Positions 38,750 to 50,280 of a stretch of 64,000 nt of DNA are shown here, piece by piece. How positions within the stretch are numbered: position 1 is the stretch's first letter; the number at the start of each line of letters is the position of its first letter. The DNA comes from Alnus glutinosa (Eukaryota; Streptophyta; Magnoliopsida; Fagales; Betulaceae): assembly GCF_958979055.1 (NCBI RefSeq), contig NC_084891.1, forward strand, positions 2,546,501-2,610,500, read 5' to 3'. Position numbers and translations under genes: made by a program. The notes under the pieces are model-generated. The model did no database searches. It was given only the letters and a program-made list of their open reading frames with translations, and was not told the DNA's origin.

Positions 38750-41448
38750 CTATTCCACTATTTTTACAATTCTTTCCACCCCCATATGACGTAGAAGGTA
38801 ATGCCCTCTCCTCTTTTTAACTTAACCACTGGCTATGTAATATGCTCTAATATCTCTTTGTAAAATTTTCCTGTCAACATCTGTGCAATGACCTAACTTT
38901 CTGGTGACCAGCATCTAACATTGTCTTCAACAGAAATGGCTGGAACATGTAGCAAAAGGTTGTTTGTTCTGCCAAGTCCAGTGTGTTGTCTATTTGTGTT
39001 GACTTACTTGATCAGAAATTTGTGGATAGAATTCATGACTATTGAGCTTTAAAATGTCAATGTTTTTGTTGCTCATAGATTATTTCTTATAAAATGATAT
39101 TCACTCCAAAGTGGCCCAAACAGACCATGTGTAAAATCTGTTAGTGGGATGCTACTCAATTTCATTGGACAATTGGAAGTCTCCTTTCTTTGTTTTCCAC
39201 TTTTCCCTTTTTTGATTGGTTGTCTAGCATATGGACGGGAAACTAGAATCCATTTTTTAAATGAGTAATGCTACACACTCCCACTTTTTCACACACCATT
39301 AGGTGGCTTTTAAAGCCGCTACTAGATTTGAAATGGATCTTTAATTACTCTTTTTATATTAGTAGAGTAAATCAGTTGGATCTCTACCACAAACATATGG
39401 ACTGAAATCCTGGATTCTATGGATTAGATAGGAAAGTATCGGCCTATTTTGTTCTCTAGCTTGTTCAAACATGCTTATTGGATGATGAACTCATCTCATT
39501 TGTGATTTAATGCAGAAACGTTGTACACAACATGGTCGAGTTTAAGAGCTGGTTCAGCTGAGAGACATATTGAGGACCAGACAATCCATTTATTTTTGTA
39601 GGGAAACAAGTGCTGTATTGTGAAATCCTGCTGCAAGAATTAGCTTTTCTTTGCTGCCAGAGTTTCCTCGAGGGAATCCACAGAAGCAGTTCTTCCGGAA
39701 ATAACTTAGCATTTGGCTATTGTTGTTTCTCTATGATATAGCCAACATTAGAATTGACAAAAATGTACAGGTGCATGGCATTTAGATGAAATGCAAATGA
39801 ATATAAATGAAGATGTGCGATGTTCAGTAAATTTGTAAGCAAATAGTACACCAAAATGAGCCAAATATTCCCTAATTGTTGACCCCGAAAAAGGGCACCA
39901 TTTTTAGTTATTTGCTTCTCTCTTGGAGGTAATATACACTAATAATACTCACAACATTTAGAAACACCACCTGCTAGTATACGACAACCATCCATCTTAC
40001 TGTATGCATCCATAGTCATTGACTACAATAAATTTTGTATTACTCACCACATAAGCAAGCTCATAAATCATTAGATTTAATCTTTACACTATGAACACGT
40101 AAATTTCTAACATATAGTATCATAACATGAGATCAAATCATTTCAAGCAACATGTAAATCTTCAATAAAATCGTCACTACATGAGATTATGTTAGGTTCT
40201 TCATAACATGATTTTATTTTTTAAATCTGCAAGAGGAGTGGCCAAGGATTGGCTTTTTGGTGTTGGCCGAACCACTCTCAATGACTAAGGGGATGGTTTG
40301 CTCACCCCTATATAGTTGGTTTGGGAGTGGTTCCGTTACCCACAAAAGGCCTGCCCTTAAAAATTGAGTTGGGCAAAAATAAAGTCATTAAATCACATGG
40401 GGATCAAATGCGTTTAACAAAAAAAAAAAAAAAATTGGGGTGGTTCGAGCCACCCCTATGGCCGGCCTCCCCTAATTGGCTAAATGGGTGTGGTCGCCAA
40501 GGCCCTTGGTGGTGGTTCGACCAATCCTTACAAAAAAATTAAGAACAGAGGTTGTGGGTGGTCTTTTCTTGATATGTGTTTTAGATTTATTGTGCTTTTG
40601 GTTGATGGTAAATGTCTTCGAGAGTTTTCGTCTTAGATTATCTTGGTGTTCTAAGCTAATATTGTGGCCTACTGGTATGGAAGGCATAAAGAACATAGTT
40701 TATGTTAGATTCTTATAAAAGTTATTATCTATATTTAATGGTGTATATAATGTCATATTATTTAAAATTTTAAAATGATGTGACAACATATCTCTTATGA
40801 TATTCAAAACTTTAAAGTCTTGATTTAATAGTTTTTTTTTTTTTTTTTACATAATTTAGTAGAGTTTTAAACTAACCCCTCTTGCTTCTGTTAAGACAAG
40901 CAAAAGAAATCACCATGAAAAATTTTCAAATGCTAATTTTAATTAAAATCCAATTTAGACTCCTCTATCCAACACAACATTATAGTATATCCTTTGAACA
41001 ATGATCTTTGGGATCGACCATATTAAGAATTACATATCTCAATTTTAACAGTTCAAATTCTCTTCTTTTTATCCCTAATTTTTCTTTTTTGATGAAACTC
41101 AACTTAGATGGAATTGAACCTATTAAAATTGAGACACGTGTTTCTTATGTCTCTTATTTTACATTATCTCAAATTTAATTGGAATTAGACTCAAATTGAC
41201 ACATAGAATGGGTCCTGCAAGATGGGTGCGATCAATGGAACATTTATTGACGGTGTGATTGACCATCAATCAATGGAGAAGAGAGAGGTGAAGTACAAGT
41301 TTGTAGCTTAGGAAAAAAAAAAGAAAAGAAAAGAAAAAAGAAGTAAAAGTTTGAACACAACGTTTGAATACAATTGTTTTTTAGGATGTCTTGCCTCCAT
41401 AATCAATATATGGATGGATTGAAGTTAGAGTGCCCCTTCTATACGGTA
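38750..41448. other. Intergenic stretch, no gene seen
   Basis: The proximal part may hold 3' UTR of the RFL pseudogene. A half-MITE ('gagtaatgctacacactccc') is at about 39264. A GC-rich repeat remnant with 'ggggtggttcgagccacccc' words is at about 40430-40525, resembling the core of the element at 17139-17916. Otherwise AT-rich and non-coding. Confidence 0.5.
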
Positions 41449-42287
41449 GTGGCAGAAAAGATGGGATTTATGCCCACCAATAATAACTTGACACATCAGC
41501 TAAAAGCAAAAAATTACAAAAAATTTGATATTCTGGTGAAGTAGACAATTCCTCTCACCATTCCAAAACAATAAAAAAAACCCACTGCACGTCCGCCCAA
41601 CGTCCTCTTCCCCGACTGCCTCTTTCCCGTCACCGGACAACCGGTCCTCGATCCTCCAGCCACAGCGATCCGGTCACAGAGATCCGGCAACCACCGGCGA
41701 GCCTCCAGATCCTCTTCCCCACGACCTCCCGACACCGTCGACAGAGATCCAGCCACAGATCCGAACTAAGCCTCCTCCTCTCCCGGAATCTCTTCCTTTC
41801 GCCGGCCGTTCTCCCCTCTCACCCCTCTGGTGGTCAAAAATTTGGTCCATTGGTTACGTGGTCGAGGTCGAACGGTGATGTGGTCGGGGTCGGGGTCGAA
41901 CTCGGGTCGGCCACGTGGTGGCGCGGCTTCCATGGGCTACGCCGGTTTGATTGTCTGGGTCTGGGTCTGGGTCTGGGTCGGGGGTCGGTGGTTGGGGCTG
42001 GGTCTCTCATCTCTCTCCCTCGATCTCTTCATCTCGGGTCGGCCCCGTGGTGGCGCGGCTTCCATGGGTACGCCGGGTCGGTGGTTGGGGCTGGGTCTGG
42101 GTCGGGGGTCGGTGGTCGGTGGTTGGGGCTGGGTTTCCATCTCTCATTTCTCATCTCTCTCCCTCGATCTTCATTTCACAGCAAAGAGAGAAAAAAAATT
42201 GGGTGTTTTGTTTGTACGTAATTTTCTTGCTCCAAGCTTATGTGTCAATTTTTTATTGGTGGGCAAACAATGCTTACTTTCTGCCAC
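41449..42287. mobile_element. TIR element with GC-rich, internally repeated core
   Basis: The left end GTGGCAGAAAAGATGGGATT and the right end (reverse complement GTGGCAGAAAGTAAGCATTG) are inverted, followed on both sides by GCCCACCAATAA, 'TTGACACAT' and 'AAATTAC' in matching order. The TIRs are about 65 bp. The core (41580-42180) is GC-rich and holds two copies of a 'cgtggtggcgcggcttccat' module (about 41915 and 42040) plus 'gggtctgggtctgg' runs. ORFs of up to 160 codons across it are repeat-derived and match nothing. No target duplication was found. Confidence 0.7.
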
Positions 42288-42799
42288 AGCCGATTTGAAG
42301 TTATTCTCTTGAAGTAATGGAAAAAATTAGAGCATCTCTAACGGCTACTTTAGCTATTCAAAATTCAAATTATTATTATTTTTTTATTTTGACCATTAAC
42401 TTTTCACTATAAATTGCAACAGATTATTTAATTCATTATCTATTTATTTATTTATTTTCTTTACCACCGCACAATCTTCCTCTCATCTCTCTCCGCACCA
42501 GAAAATTAGCTCATCCTTCTTCCTTGTCAAACGACAAACCTTAATCTTCCTCTCGTCTCTCTCCATACCAAAAGATCAATCACGCAAGCCACACAACAAA
42601 CCACAATCAATCAACCCCATGATAAGAGGAGTCTCAGCAACAAGAAGAGAAGCCAGGTGTTATTGGGTATGTGTTGAAGGCACGTCATAAAAGGAGGCGA
42701 GGGACAAGACGATGGGGAAGGCTAAGAAGCTTGGAGAGGCAAACAGATATGCAATTGTAGGGTCAAGCGGTCAAGCCTTGTCGTCGATTGCTTCGTTGA

Positions 42800-42888
42800 G
42801 GTGCCTGATTCCCCACTAAGATATGCAATGAAATGGCTTTCTTGGCCTGCAAGTTCAGCCTGTCGACGGTGCCTGATTCCCCACTAAG
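42800..42888. repeat. Short direct repeat across the start of the PLS PPR gene
   Basis: A 21-bp sequence (GTGCCTGATTCCCCACTAAG plus a leading G) occurs at 42800-42820 and 42868-42888, a 68-bp period. The second copy lies within the coding sequence (VPDSPLS), and the first is just upstream in another frame. It puts a TGA in the gene's frame at 42806-42808, so the reading frame cannot extend upstream. Confidence 0.8.
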
Positions 42889-44359
42889 TTGGAATAAGAA
42901 TATTAAGGAACAAGTGCTCAAGGGCAATGCAAGGAAAGCAATTCTAACTTATACAAACATGCAGGAACTTGGTTGCAGAGCTGATAACTATACATTTCCC
43001 ATTCTACTTAAAGCGGCAGGAGACCTTTCTGGGTCTTGCATTGGGTTCCCACTCCACGGACAGACAATAAAAACTGGCTTCTGTAACCATGTTTTTGTCC
43101 AAACTGCCTTGCTTAACATGTATTCCTCTCTAGGATTCGTTGGTGATGCTTGTAAAGTGTTTGATAATATGCCTGTGAAAGATGTGGTTGCTTGGAATTC
43201 CATGTTAGATGCATATGTGTCTAGTGGCCAGATGGGTACTGCAGTGGAGCTTTTTGATTCCATGCCTTTAAAGGACCTCACATCTTTCAATATCATGGTC
43301 TCTGGGTATGCAAGTATGGGAAGAACAGCATCTGCTAGAATTATCTTTGATAAGATTCCTGTGAAAGATGCTGTCTCGTGGAACTCTATGATACTGGCGT
43401 ATACCAATGCTGGAGATATGGTTGAAGCACATAGATTATTCAAGGGGATGCCAGCAAAAAATGTTATAACATGGAACACAATGGTGAGAGGCTACATACG
43501 CAATCAACTTTACGCTGAGGCTGTTGATCTTTTTGATGAAATGCAGGCTGGAAATGTAAAGCCTGATTTTGTAACGATGGTTGCTGTTTTATCTGGCTGT
43601 GCTTATCTGGGTTCTCTTGAAAGAGGCACTAAAATACACATTTATGCTAAAGATCACTGCCTTGAGTACGCAAGCCTTCATGTCACAACAGCATTGATAG
43701 TCATGTATGCCAAGTGTGGAAGCATACTGAACGCCTTACAGGTATTCTTTAAATCCCAAGTTAAGGATATTTACTGCTGGAATGCCATAATCTCTGGACT
43801 CGCTCTCCATGGCTATGGCTATGCTGCTCTCAAACTATTTGACAAGATGAGAGAGAGCTGCATAAGGCCTGATGACATTACCTTCATTGGCCTACTTAGT
43901 GCTTGCAGCCATGCAGGATTGGTGGAAGACGGATGCCGATTATTTGATTGCATCGAAAAGGACTTTGGGATCACTCCCAAGATAGAGCACTATGGCTGCA
44001 TGGTTGATCTGCTCAGCAGAGCCAAGCTTCTTGACCGTGCATTTCAGCTCATCCAAGCCATGCCATATGAACCGGGGGAGTCTATCTTGGGTGCTTTGCT
44101 TAGTGCCTGTGTCACTCATCGAGACCTTGACACGGGGGAGAAAGTAATGAAGCTCTATTTTGGCAGGGCTTGTCAGTTTAGTGATGGGGAGTTTATGATG
44201 TTTGCTAACTTGTATGCATCATGTGGTAAATGGGAGGAAGCAAAGAGATGGAGAGACAAGATGAATGGCTCGAGCATTGCTAAGACTGCTGGATGCAGTA
44301 TGATCGAAGTTAACGGAAGGTTTCATAAGTTTTTGGCCGGGGAAAATGGCATTGACTAA
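42833..44359 (+). CDS. PLS-class (E subgroup) pentatricopeptide repeat protein
   Basis: A 508-residue intron-free ORF. PLS-class PPR proteins bind organelle RNA and usually specify C-to-U editing sites in plastids or mitochondria. Alternating P, L and S motifs are visible, for example FVQTALLNMYSSLGFVGDA, DVVAWNSMLDAYVSSG, SWNSMILAYTNAGDMVEA and PDDITFIGLLSACSHAGLVEDG, followed by the E region (YGCMVDLLSRAKLLDRA ... MIEVNGRFHKFLAGE). There is no DYW deaminase domain, so it would need a partner in trans if it acts in editing. The start at 42833 is the first ATG after the in-frame TGA at 42806-42808. The N-terminus is short and lacks a clear transit peptide; the 68-bp duplication just upstream may have truncated it. 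The exact target is unknown. Confidence 0.88.
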   Translation: MAFLACKFSLSTVPDSPLSWNKNIKEQVLKGNARKAILTYTNMQELGCRADNYTFPILLKAAGDLSGSCIGFPLHGQTIKTGFCNHVFVQTALLNMYSSLGFVGDACKVFDNMPVKDVVAWNSMLDAYVSSGQMGTAVELFDSMPLKDLTSFNIMVSGYASMGRTASARIIFDKIPVKDAVSWNSMILAYTNAGDMVEAHRLFKGMPAKNVITWNTMVRGYIRNQLYAEAVDLFDEMQAGNVKPDFVTMVAVLSGCAYLGSLERGTKIHIYAKDHCLEYASLHVTTALIVMYAKCGSILNALQVFFKSQVKDIYCWNAIISGLALHGYGYAALKLFDKMRESCIRPDDITFIGLLSACSHAGLVEDGCRLFDCIEKDFGITPKIEHYGCMVDLLSRAKLLDRAFQLIQAMPYEPGESILGALLSACVTHRDLDTGEKVMKLYFGRACQFSDGEFMMFANLYASCGKWEEAKRWRDKMNGSSIAKTAGCSMIEVNGRFHKFLAGENGID

Positions 44360-44363
44360 TAGT

Positions 44364-44552
44364 CTATTTAGGTTTGTGATTTCAAAACGTAGGATTAAAA
44401 AATAGCGATTTGAAAACGTGAATTTTTAAAACACAGTTAAGCGTTAAGTAAAATCGTAATTTTTTAGCTTTTAAAATTATACATTTTTAAAACGATTTTA
44501 CGTTTTCAAATCACAATTTTTTAAAAAGCGCATTTCCAAACGATATATAAGA
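44364..44552. mobile_element. MITE, 'AAATCGCAAATTCAAAC'-related, copy 3
   Basis: Directly after the PLS PPR stop codon. Contains 'tagcgatttgaaaacg' and, inverted, 'cgttttcaaatcaca', with 'gcgcatttccaaacg' near the right end. Related to the copies at 44-262 and 6539-6793 but more diverged. It may contribute the 3' UTR of the PPR gene. Confidence 0.4.
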
Positions 44553-45052
44553 CTTTGAGCAAAGAGATGTGCTTTAGCAGCTTCTGAATGTAGTTAGAGT
44601 TGAGTACATATATTTTTTGTAATTTGAATTGATTTAAATTAATATTGTATCGCTCCCTTCACGTGCGAGACCAGACAATACAAAAACTATTTTGACTGAA
44701 ATATGGGGCAAACTATTGAGTCATGGTTCGAACTCAATATCTCGGCTATAATATTATGTTAAATCACTAATTATCCCAAATTTTTATTATTATTGTTAGA
44801 CCTGGTTAATATCAATCTGAAAATCAATAGTTGGATCTTCTCTGTACTCTCTCTCTCTCTCTCTCTGTCTTTCGCTCTCCTCTCTGTGCAGCGCATCTAC
44901 TGCAATTGTCAAACTGAAGAAAGGGCAAAAAGGTAATTGCACGGCGCAAACCAAAATCACTCATGAGAGGTGACACGTGTGCTTTGTATTGTTGGAAAGA
45001 TCATCCAAACTCCAAAGAGACATTTTGACAACAGGGTACCGTGACAACAGAA

Positions 45053-45062
45053 ACGACGTCGT
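45053..45062. promoter_or_regulatory. Conserved palindrome ACGACGTCGT upstream of RFL gene
   Basis: Located 142 bp before the ATG of the intact RFL gene, in a block ('acaacagaaACGACGTCGTgtactctggtg') nearly identical to that of the pseudogene. ACGT-core palindromes are bZIP-type sites. The role is inferred from position and conservation among paralogs, which is weak evidence given the recent duplication. Confidence 0.4.
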
Positions 45063-45203
45063 GTACTCTGGTGTACTCAGATCGCGAAAGTTTCTCTCCT
45101 TTCTACTTTCTACATCTCAGATCTGCTTCTTCTGCTTATTCCTCTTGAGCGGAGCCACTGCATTTGATCTGCTTCTTCCGCGTTTCTTCAACTTCATACG
45201 GAA

Positions 45204-47009
45204 ATGGGTACGGCTGCTAAGTCTACAAACTCTCTTGCTTTCTTCTTCAATCGTTTGCGTTTGGATCCTCGTTATTGTCGTGGTTTTAGTGCTACTTCTG
45301 CTAACACTACCAATAGTGGTAAAGATATTGTGGAAAGCCCCAATCAGTTCTTGCAATCTGTGAGAGATCGATGCCGATCTCGAAGCTTAAGGAATCTTGA
45401 TGATGCCTTACCCCTGTTTCATAGAATGCTTCACATGCACCCTTTGCCTTCCCTCGTGGATTTTAATCAATTGCTGGGTGCAATTGCAAGAATGAAGCAT
45501 CACTCAACTGTGATTTCTCTCATTAAAGAAATGGAACTGTCAGGAGTTACTCCCGATGCTTTTTCTCTAGGGGTTCTGACTAATTGCTTCTGCCATTTGA
45601 GCCGGGTGGATTTCGGCTTCTCTATTTTAGCAAGAATTTTGAAACTTGGTTTTCAACCAGACTCTGTAATTCTCACTACTCTTGTCAAGGGGCTCTGTCT
45701 TCGGGGTAGAATTGCTGAAGCTGTGAAGTTGGCAAACAAAATGGAGAAGATAGGCTATAACCCTAATACAATTACTTATGGAACATTAATGAACGGTTTG
45801 TGTAAAATAGGTGAGACTAGGATGGCTATTGGGTTGCTTCGGAAGATGGAAGAAGGAAATCTTGAACTTGATGTAGTTCAGTATAACATAATAATTGATA
45901 GTTTATGTAAAGACAGATTAGTAACTGAGGCTTTGAATTTTTTCTCCGAAATGACAAAGAAAGGAATTCAGCCTGACGTTTGCACTTACAATTCTTTAAT
46001 TCAGGGCCTATGCAATTTCGGCCGGTGGAATGAGGTAACTAAACTATGGAAGGAGATGGTTGAAAGGAAAATCATGCCAGATGTAAATACATTCAGCATA
46101 TTGGTGGACACATTTGGCAAAGAAGGGATGTTGAAAGAGGTAAACGAAGTTTTTGATGTGATGATTCAGAGAGGGATAGAGCCCGACACAATCACTTACA
46201 ATTCTTTGATTGACAGTTATTGTTTGCAAAATAGAATGGATGAAGCTGTAAAAGCATTTAATACGATGGTTGAGAAGGGTTGTTCGCCTTCTATTGTTAG
46301 CTATAACATATTGATCCATGGATATTGTAAAAAGAGAAGAATTGACGAGGCGATGAGTCTCTTTAGTGAAATGTCCACAAAGGAAATTTTTCCCAATGTT
46401 GTCACTTATAATACTCTTATAGGTGGGTTTTGCCGAGTTGGGAGACTTAAAATTGCATTAGAGCTACTCCATGAGATGCAAGTTTGTGGGCAACCTCCAA
46501 ATCTCAAGACTTGTGCTATTTTGTTAGATGGCATGTGTAAGAACCTACAATTTTTTGAGGCAATGGAATTGTTTCAAGAGATGGAAGCCAAAAAGGTAGA
46601 CATTAATATTGTTGTTTACAATATCTTAATTGATGGTATGTGTAATGCTGGGAAACTAACGACTGCAAGAGAACTCTTTAATACTCTTCATACCAAAGAT
46701 TTGCAAGCTGATGTTTGGACTTACAATATAATGATCAAAGGACTTTGCAAAGAGGGACTGCTAAATGAAGCGAGGGAGCTATTTGAGAAAATGGAGGAAA
46801 TTGGTTGTTCGCCTGACCATTTCACATATAACACAATCATCCAAGGCTTCTTTCAACACAATGATACATCATGTGTAGTGAAATATATTAAGATCATGGT
46901 TGACAAAGGTTTCTCGGCAAATGCGACCACTGCGACCATATTGATCAACTTGTTGTCTACTAATCAGGCAGATAAAACATTACAAGAATTTTTTCAAAAA
47001 TCTGTGTGA
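45204..47009 (+). CDS. RFL-type P-class pentatricopeptide repeat protein, intact
   Basis: A 601-residue intron-free ORF. It belongs to the restorer-of-fertility-like clade of P-class PPR proteins, which cleave or silence mitochondrial transcripts and can restore cytoplasmic male sterility. Residues 1-45 are rich in Ser, Arg and Thr, as expected for a mitochondrial presequence. Fourteen consecutive 35-residue motifs run from 84 to 573, followed by a partial fifteenth; typical units read VVTYNTLIGGFCRVGRLKIA. The specificity residues (5 and 35) in order are ND, GD, TN, GD, ND, ND, SD, NS, NN, NN, AN, ND, ND, NN. The ATG at 45204 is shared with the pseudogene at 36740 and the relic at 55211. Tandem birth-and-death is typical of this clade. 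The RNA target is unknown. Confidence 0.93.
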   Translation: MGTAAKSTNSLAFFFNRLRLDPRYCRGFSATSANTTNSGKDIVESPNQFLQSVRDRCRSRSLRNLDDALPLFHRMLHMHPLPSLVDFNQLLGAIARMKHHSTVISLIKEMELSGVTPDAFSLGVLTNCFCHLSRVDFGFSILARILKLGFQPDSVILTTLVKGLCLRGRIAEAVKLANKMEKIGYNPNTITYGTLMNGLCKIGETRMAIGLLRKMEEGNLELDVVQYNIIIDSLCKDRLVTEALNFFSEMTKKGIQPDVCTYNSLIQGLCNFGRWNEVTKLWKEMVERKIMPDVNTFSILVDTFGKEGMLKEVNEVFDVMIQRGIEPDTITYNSLIDSYCLQNRMDEAVKAFNTMVEKGCSPSIVSYNILIHGYCKKRRIDEAMSLFSEMSTKEIFPNVVTYNTLIGGFCRVGRLKIALELLHEMQVCGQPPNLKTCAILLDGMCKNLQFFEAMELFQEMEAKKVDINIVVYNILIDGMCNAGKLTTARELFNTLHTKDLQADVWTYNIMIKGLCKEGLLNEARELFEKMEEIGCSPDHFTYNTIIQGFFQHNDTSCVVKYIKIMVDKGFSANATTATILINLLSTNQADKTLQEFFQKSV

Positions 47010-47169
47010 AAGCTTTTAAGTTCTTCAACATGCAGGACAAAATTTCATATTCTAACCTTTACAGTGCCAATCTGTAAGGTACAAACATATTTGCTGCAAG
47101 TCATTAAGGTAATATTTTCCTTCATGTCTTTTGGACTATTGTTGTGTATTGCTAATCCCATTTTGTTAT

Positions 47170-48514
47170 CTTTTCTTAATTATCTGTAAACATGTGTTGT
47201 AACTAGAATTGTTTGATTAATGATGTATTTAAACATTTTGTTGATGTAGAGTTATTGCAGAATATTGGTTGTTTGGAGTTTTGGGTTCTTGATGGTTGTA
47301 TGCCTATTGGCCCACCAAGTTAAACTTTTAAGTGTTTCATCAACTAAAATAATTTATCAATATTATAGAATAATGAATTAAATATTATGATCGAACAAAT
47401 GTGTCACTTTTATGATATGATGTAGTGAACACCTTATGTTTATTCTTTTTGGGGTCGGATGGACATTGGAGTAGGAAACTAATTTGCAGTAGTATCATTT
47501 GGTTAGCTTTTCAACGTGAGGAAGTTGGTGATAATTATTTACATGCTTCTTCGTCTACTGGCTCAGAGATCGTTCAATTTAAATTGTAATATAGTACAAT
47601 AGTGACATCACATCTTAGTAATCAAGAAATCTATTGTTTTGTAGGAATTAATTATTGACCTAATTCGGTTGCACATTTATTCTGAAATTATAATAATACT
47701 GGCAACAAATCAAATCTTATTTTTATTTAGTGATAAAAAATAGCATTTCCATCTCTTTAAATGGGCTAGGTCTTTGTCTATTATTTCAAAATTCTTAAGC
47801 TATTTGTTTTTGCAAATCCTCTGAGATGCTTTAAGGGCGCTTTACACTTTTTTTAATAAAACTTTTCTTACTTATAAAAAAAAAAAAAATTTCCTTCAAG
47901 CAACACAGACTCGAACATCATTTTTAGATAATTGCTATAAACAAGTTACATCCTTTTAAGATAAGGATATGTACCCAAAAAATCAAACCGTTTACATTCA
48001 TGTGTGCTTCATTTTGCCCATTTTGCCTATTTTGCCTCTTCGCAGATGACATTAATACATCTCTAATGGTACAGTCAATTCAAGGCATAATAAACTTGTT
48101 TCTTAGTTTTTTCCTATTTGTTCAACATGTGTCTCTGTCCATCATGTATTAGAATAATGCACCAACAAAATTCCACAAATGGCTGCTTTACATGATTTTC
48201 TTTCTTCTGTATATTATTCTTAGAAGCTATTAGTTCACCAGGTGGCAAAGAGATTTGTAGACTATTGTAATTCTTTTTATATATATATATAGTAAGAATG
48301 TTGAAAAAAAAAAACTAAATAATTTAGTACTAAGATATTTCATAGATATATTAGATTAAGAGATGAAAGACAATCACCTTCTGTTGACAAACAATAGGAG
48401 TGTTCCTTATTTTTTAAATCTCCATAAGTTTCGTACTTACAATGGGTAAATCTCAAATAATTTTCTCGATTTTAAGTGAAATTGAGATTTCTATTTTATG
48501 ATCCAGGTTAAATT
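47170..48514. other. Downstream of RFL gene; partly duplicated at 56010-56300, no gene
   Basis: The segment at 47246-47325 ('gagttattgcagaatatt' to 'attggcccaccaagtt') and that at 47755-47800 ('aggtctttgtctattatttc') recur at 56015-56085 and 56158-56200 after the third RFL relic, so they belong to the RFL repeat unit. A short LINE tail is inserted at about 47815-47893. The rest is AT-rich and empty. Confidence 0.55.
47815..47893 (+). mobile_element. Very short LINE 3' tail
   Basis: Reads 'taagggcgctttacac', a T-run, 'aataaaacttttcttactta' and an A-run (47877-47890). This is almost the same tail as at 24680-24735. The homologous segment near 56205 lacks it, so it inserted after that duplication. 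Confidence 0.7.
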
Positions 48515-49319
48515 TTGTGGAAGAAGAAGCTACCTTAGATTAGCTAAGAAACAGTTTTACATAAAGAATTAATGGGGTGTTTAGATGGGGGTAACTTTTA
48601 GGACTCCTAGGAATCCAAAAAGATTACCTCGTTTGGTTGCACTTAAGTGGAGGGAATCTAGATACCCAAGGGAATGTGGATTCCCTATCAACTCCCTTTT
48701 GATGGGAATGTGGTTTCCCTTCTAGAAACTCTCTACCTCTCCCTTGAGCCGACGAAACTCTCCCAAATTGGAGCTCTCTCCCTCTCCCTTGAGCGGATGA
48801 ATCTCTATCTCAAATCTGAGCATTCGATGGGCTCTACCATACATAAGTACTTGTTGTCGGTAGGTTCCATTCCTCTCTTTATATTGTCAGTAATAAGACT
48901 AAATTCATGATTTAGACGTGTTTCTTTTTGTTGGCAGTAAAACATGCAAATTGTAAGGATAATATGGACAAAACGTACTTAAGGATATTTTGGGAAGAAT
49001 AAATAATTCCTACAAGAAGCCTAGGAGTAAACCAAACATGGGATCCTATTAGATTCCTAATCATTCCCAAACGTAGGAATAGTCACATTCCTTTGAATCC
49101 AGATTCCCAAGAATGTGCCTAGGAATGTGGGTAACAGAAGGAATGTTAGATTTCCTGAACAAAATGCCACATAAAAGAATTTCACATTTCTTTGTGTATG
49201 AGAAAGCTACAAGTCATAACAATTCCTCTGTTGATGGAATATGGGTATTAGGTTAACTTCATGGAGGATCATCTTCCACTAACTAGCACAGTAGTACTAT
49301 TTTAATAAAGCTTCAAAAA

Positions 49320-50280
49320 TATTGTTATTTGTTGCTTTTCATAGAACTGGTAAATTCAGGATTGTTGAAGATGTTAAGTAGAATGATTTCTCCTATGGTA
49401 AACGGGGGTCTATTATTAGGCTTTTCGGCGGGATCCAAGAATGTTGGTGCCCTCTAACATTTCTCGCCTTTTGTTTGCAGACGATGCTTTGATTTTTTGC
49501 GGGGGAAATCAAGATCTTCGCAATTTGCGTTGTTTGTACCTATGCTTTGAAGCAGCTTCAGGTTTGAGGATTAATATGGCTAAATTAGAGTTGGTCCTCG
49601 TTGGCAATGTTAGCAATGTGGAAGGTCTGGCTAGCATTTTGGGTTGTAGGGTCTCCTCTCTTCCTATGAAATATCTAGGCCTTCCGCTGGGAGCTTCGTT
49701 TAATGTCAAATCTGTATGGGATGGCATTGTTTAGAAGATTAAGTACCGTTTGGCTGGATGGAAGAGGATGTATTTGTCAAAGGGTTGGGAGGGTGACCTT
49801 GATCAAAAGTATTTTATCTAATCTGCCTACTTTATGTCTCATTTTCCCCTCAATGTTGGTGTTGCCGACCGCATAGTGAAGTTGCAGTGGGACTTTTTAT
49901 TGGGTGATATTGGTGATGAGTTCAAATTCCATTTGATTAGCTGGTTTAAGGTGTGTTATCCAATCTCCTCCGAAGGAGGGTTGGAGATCCATAATTTACT
50001 TTCATTCAACTGAGCTCTTTTGGGGAAGTAGCTTAGGCGTAATGTTCATGAGAGAGTTTATGGGGTGGGTTTATGGGGCGTATGGGGTGGGCCTATGGAA
50101 GAATAATAGGAGTTGGGGGGGAGTTTTCTAATCATACTAGATTTAATGTCAGTGATGGCTCTAGAATTAAATTTTGGTATGATGTGTGGTGTGGGGATTA
50201 GGCCTCAAGACAGCTTTTCCAGACTTTTTCATTTTGGCGTGTTTTAAGGACGCTTTAGTGGCATCTTATTTGCGACTGTC
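49320..50280 (+). mobile_element. LINE ORF2 remnant, duplicated copy
   Basis: Near-identical to 29330-30285, including the 'SRLLFADDALIFCGG' box at 49441-49734. Its 3' part is missing: at about 50280 the sequence jumps to the counterpart of 31495. It was carried along by the segmental duplication and is not an independent insertion. Confidence 0.85.

Noticed and set aside
41830..42312. ORFs of 115-160 codons rich in Gly, Trp, Val
   Set aside because: All frames are open because of short GC-rich tandem repeats inside a TIR element; no family resemblance.
42712..42819. Small ORF MGKAKKLGEANRYAIVG... upstream of the PLS PPR gene
   Set aside because: In a different frame from the PPR gene, ends soon after the repeated phrase and resembles no family I know; at best an upstream ORF.
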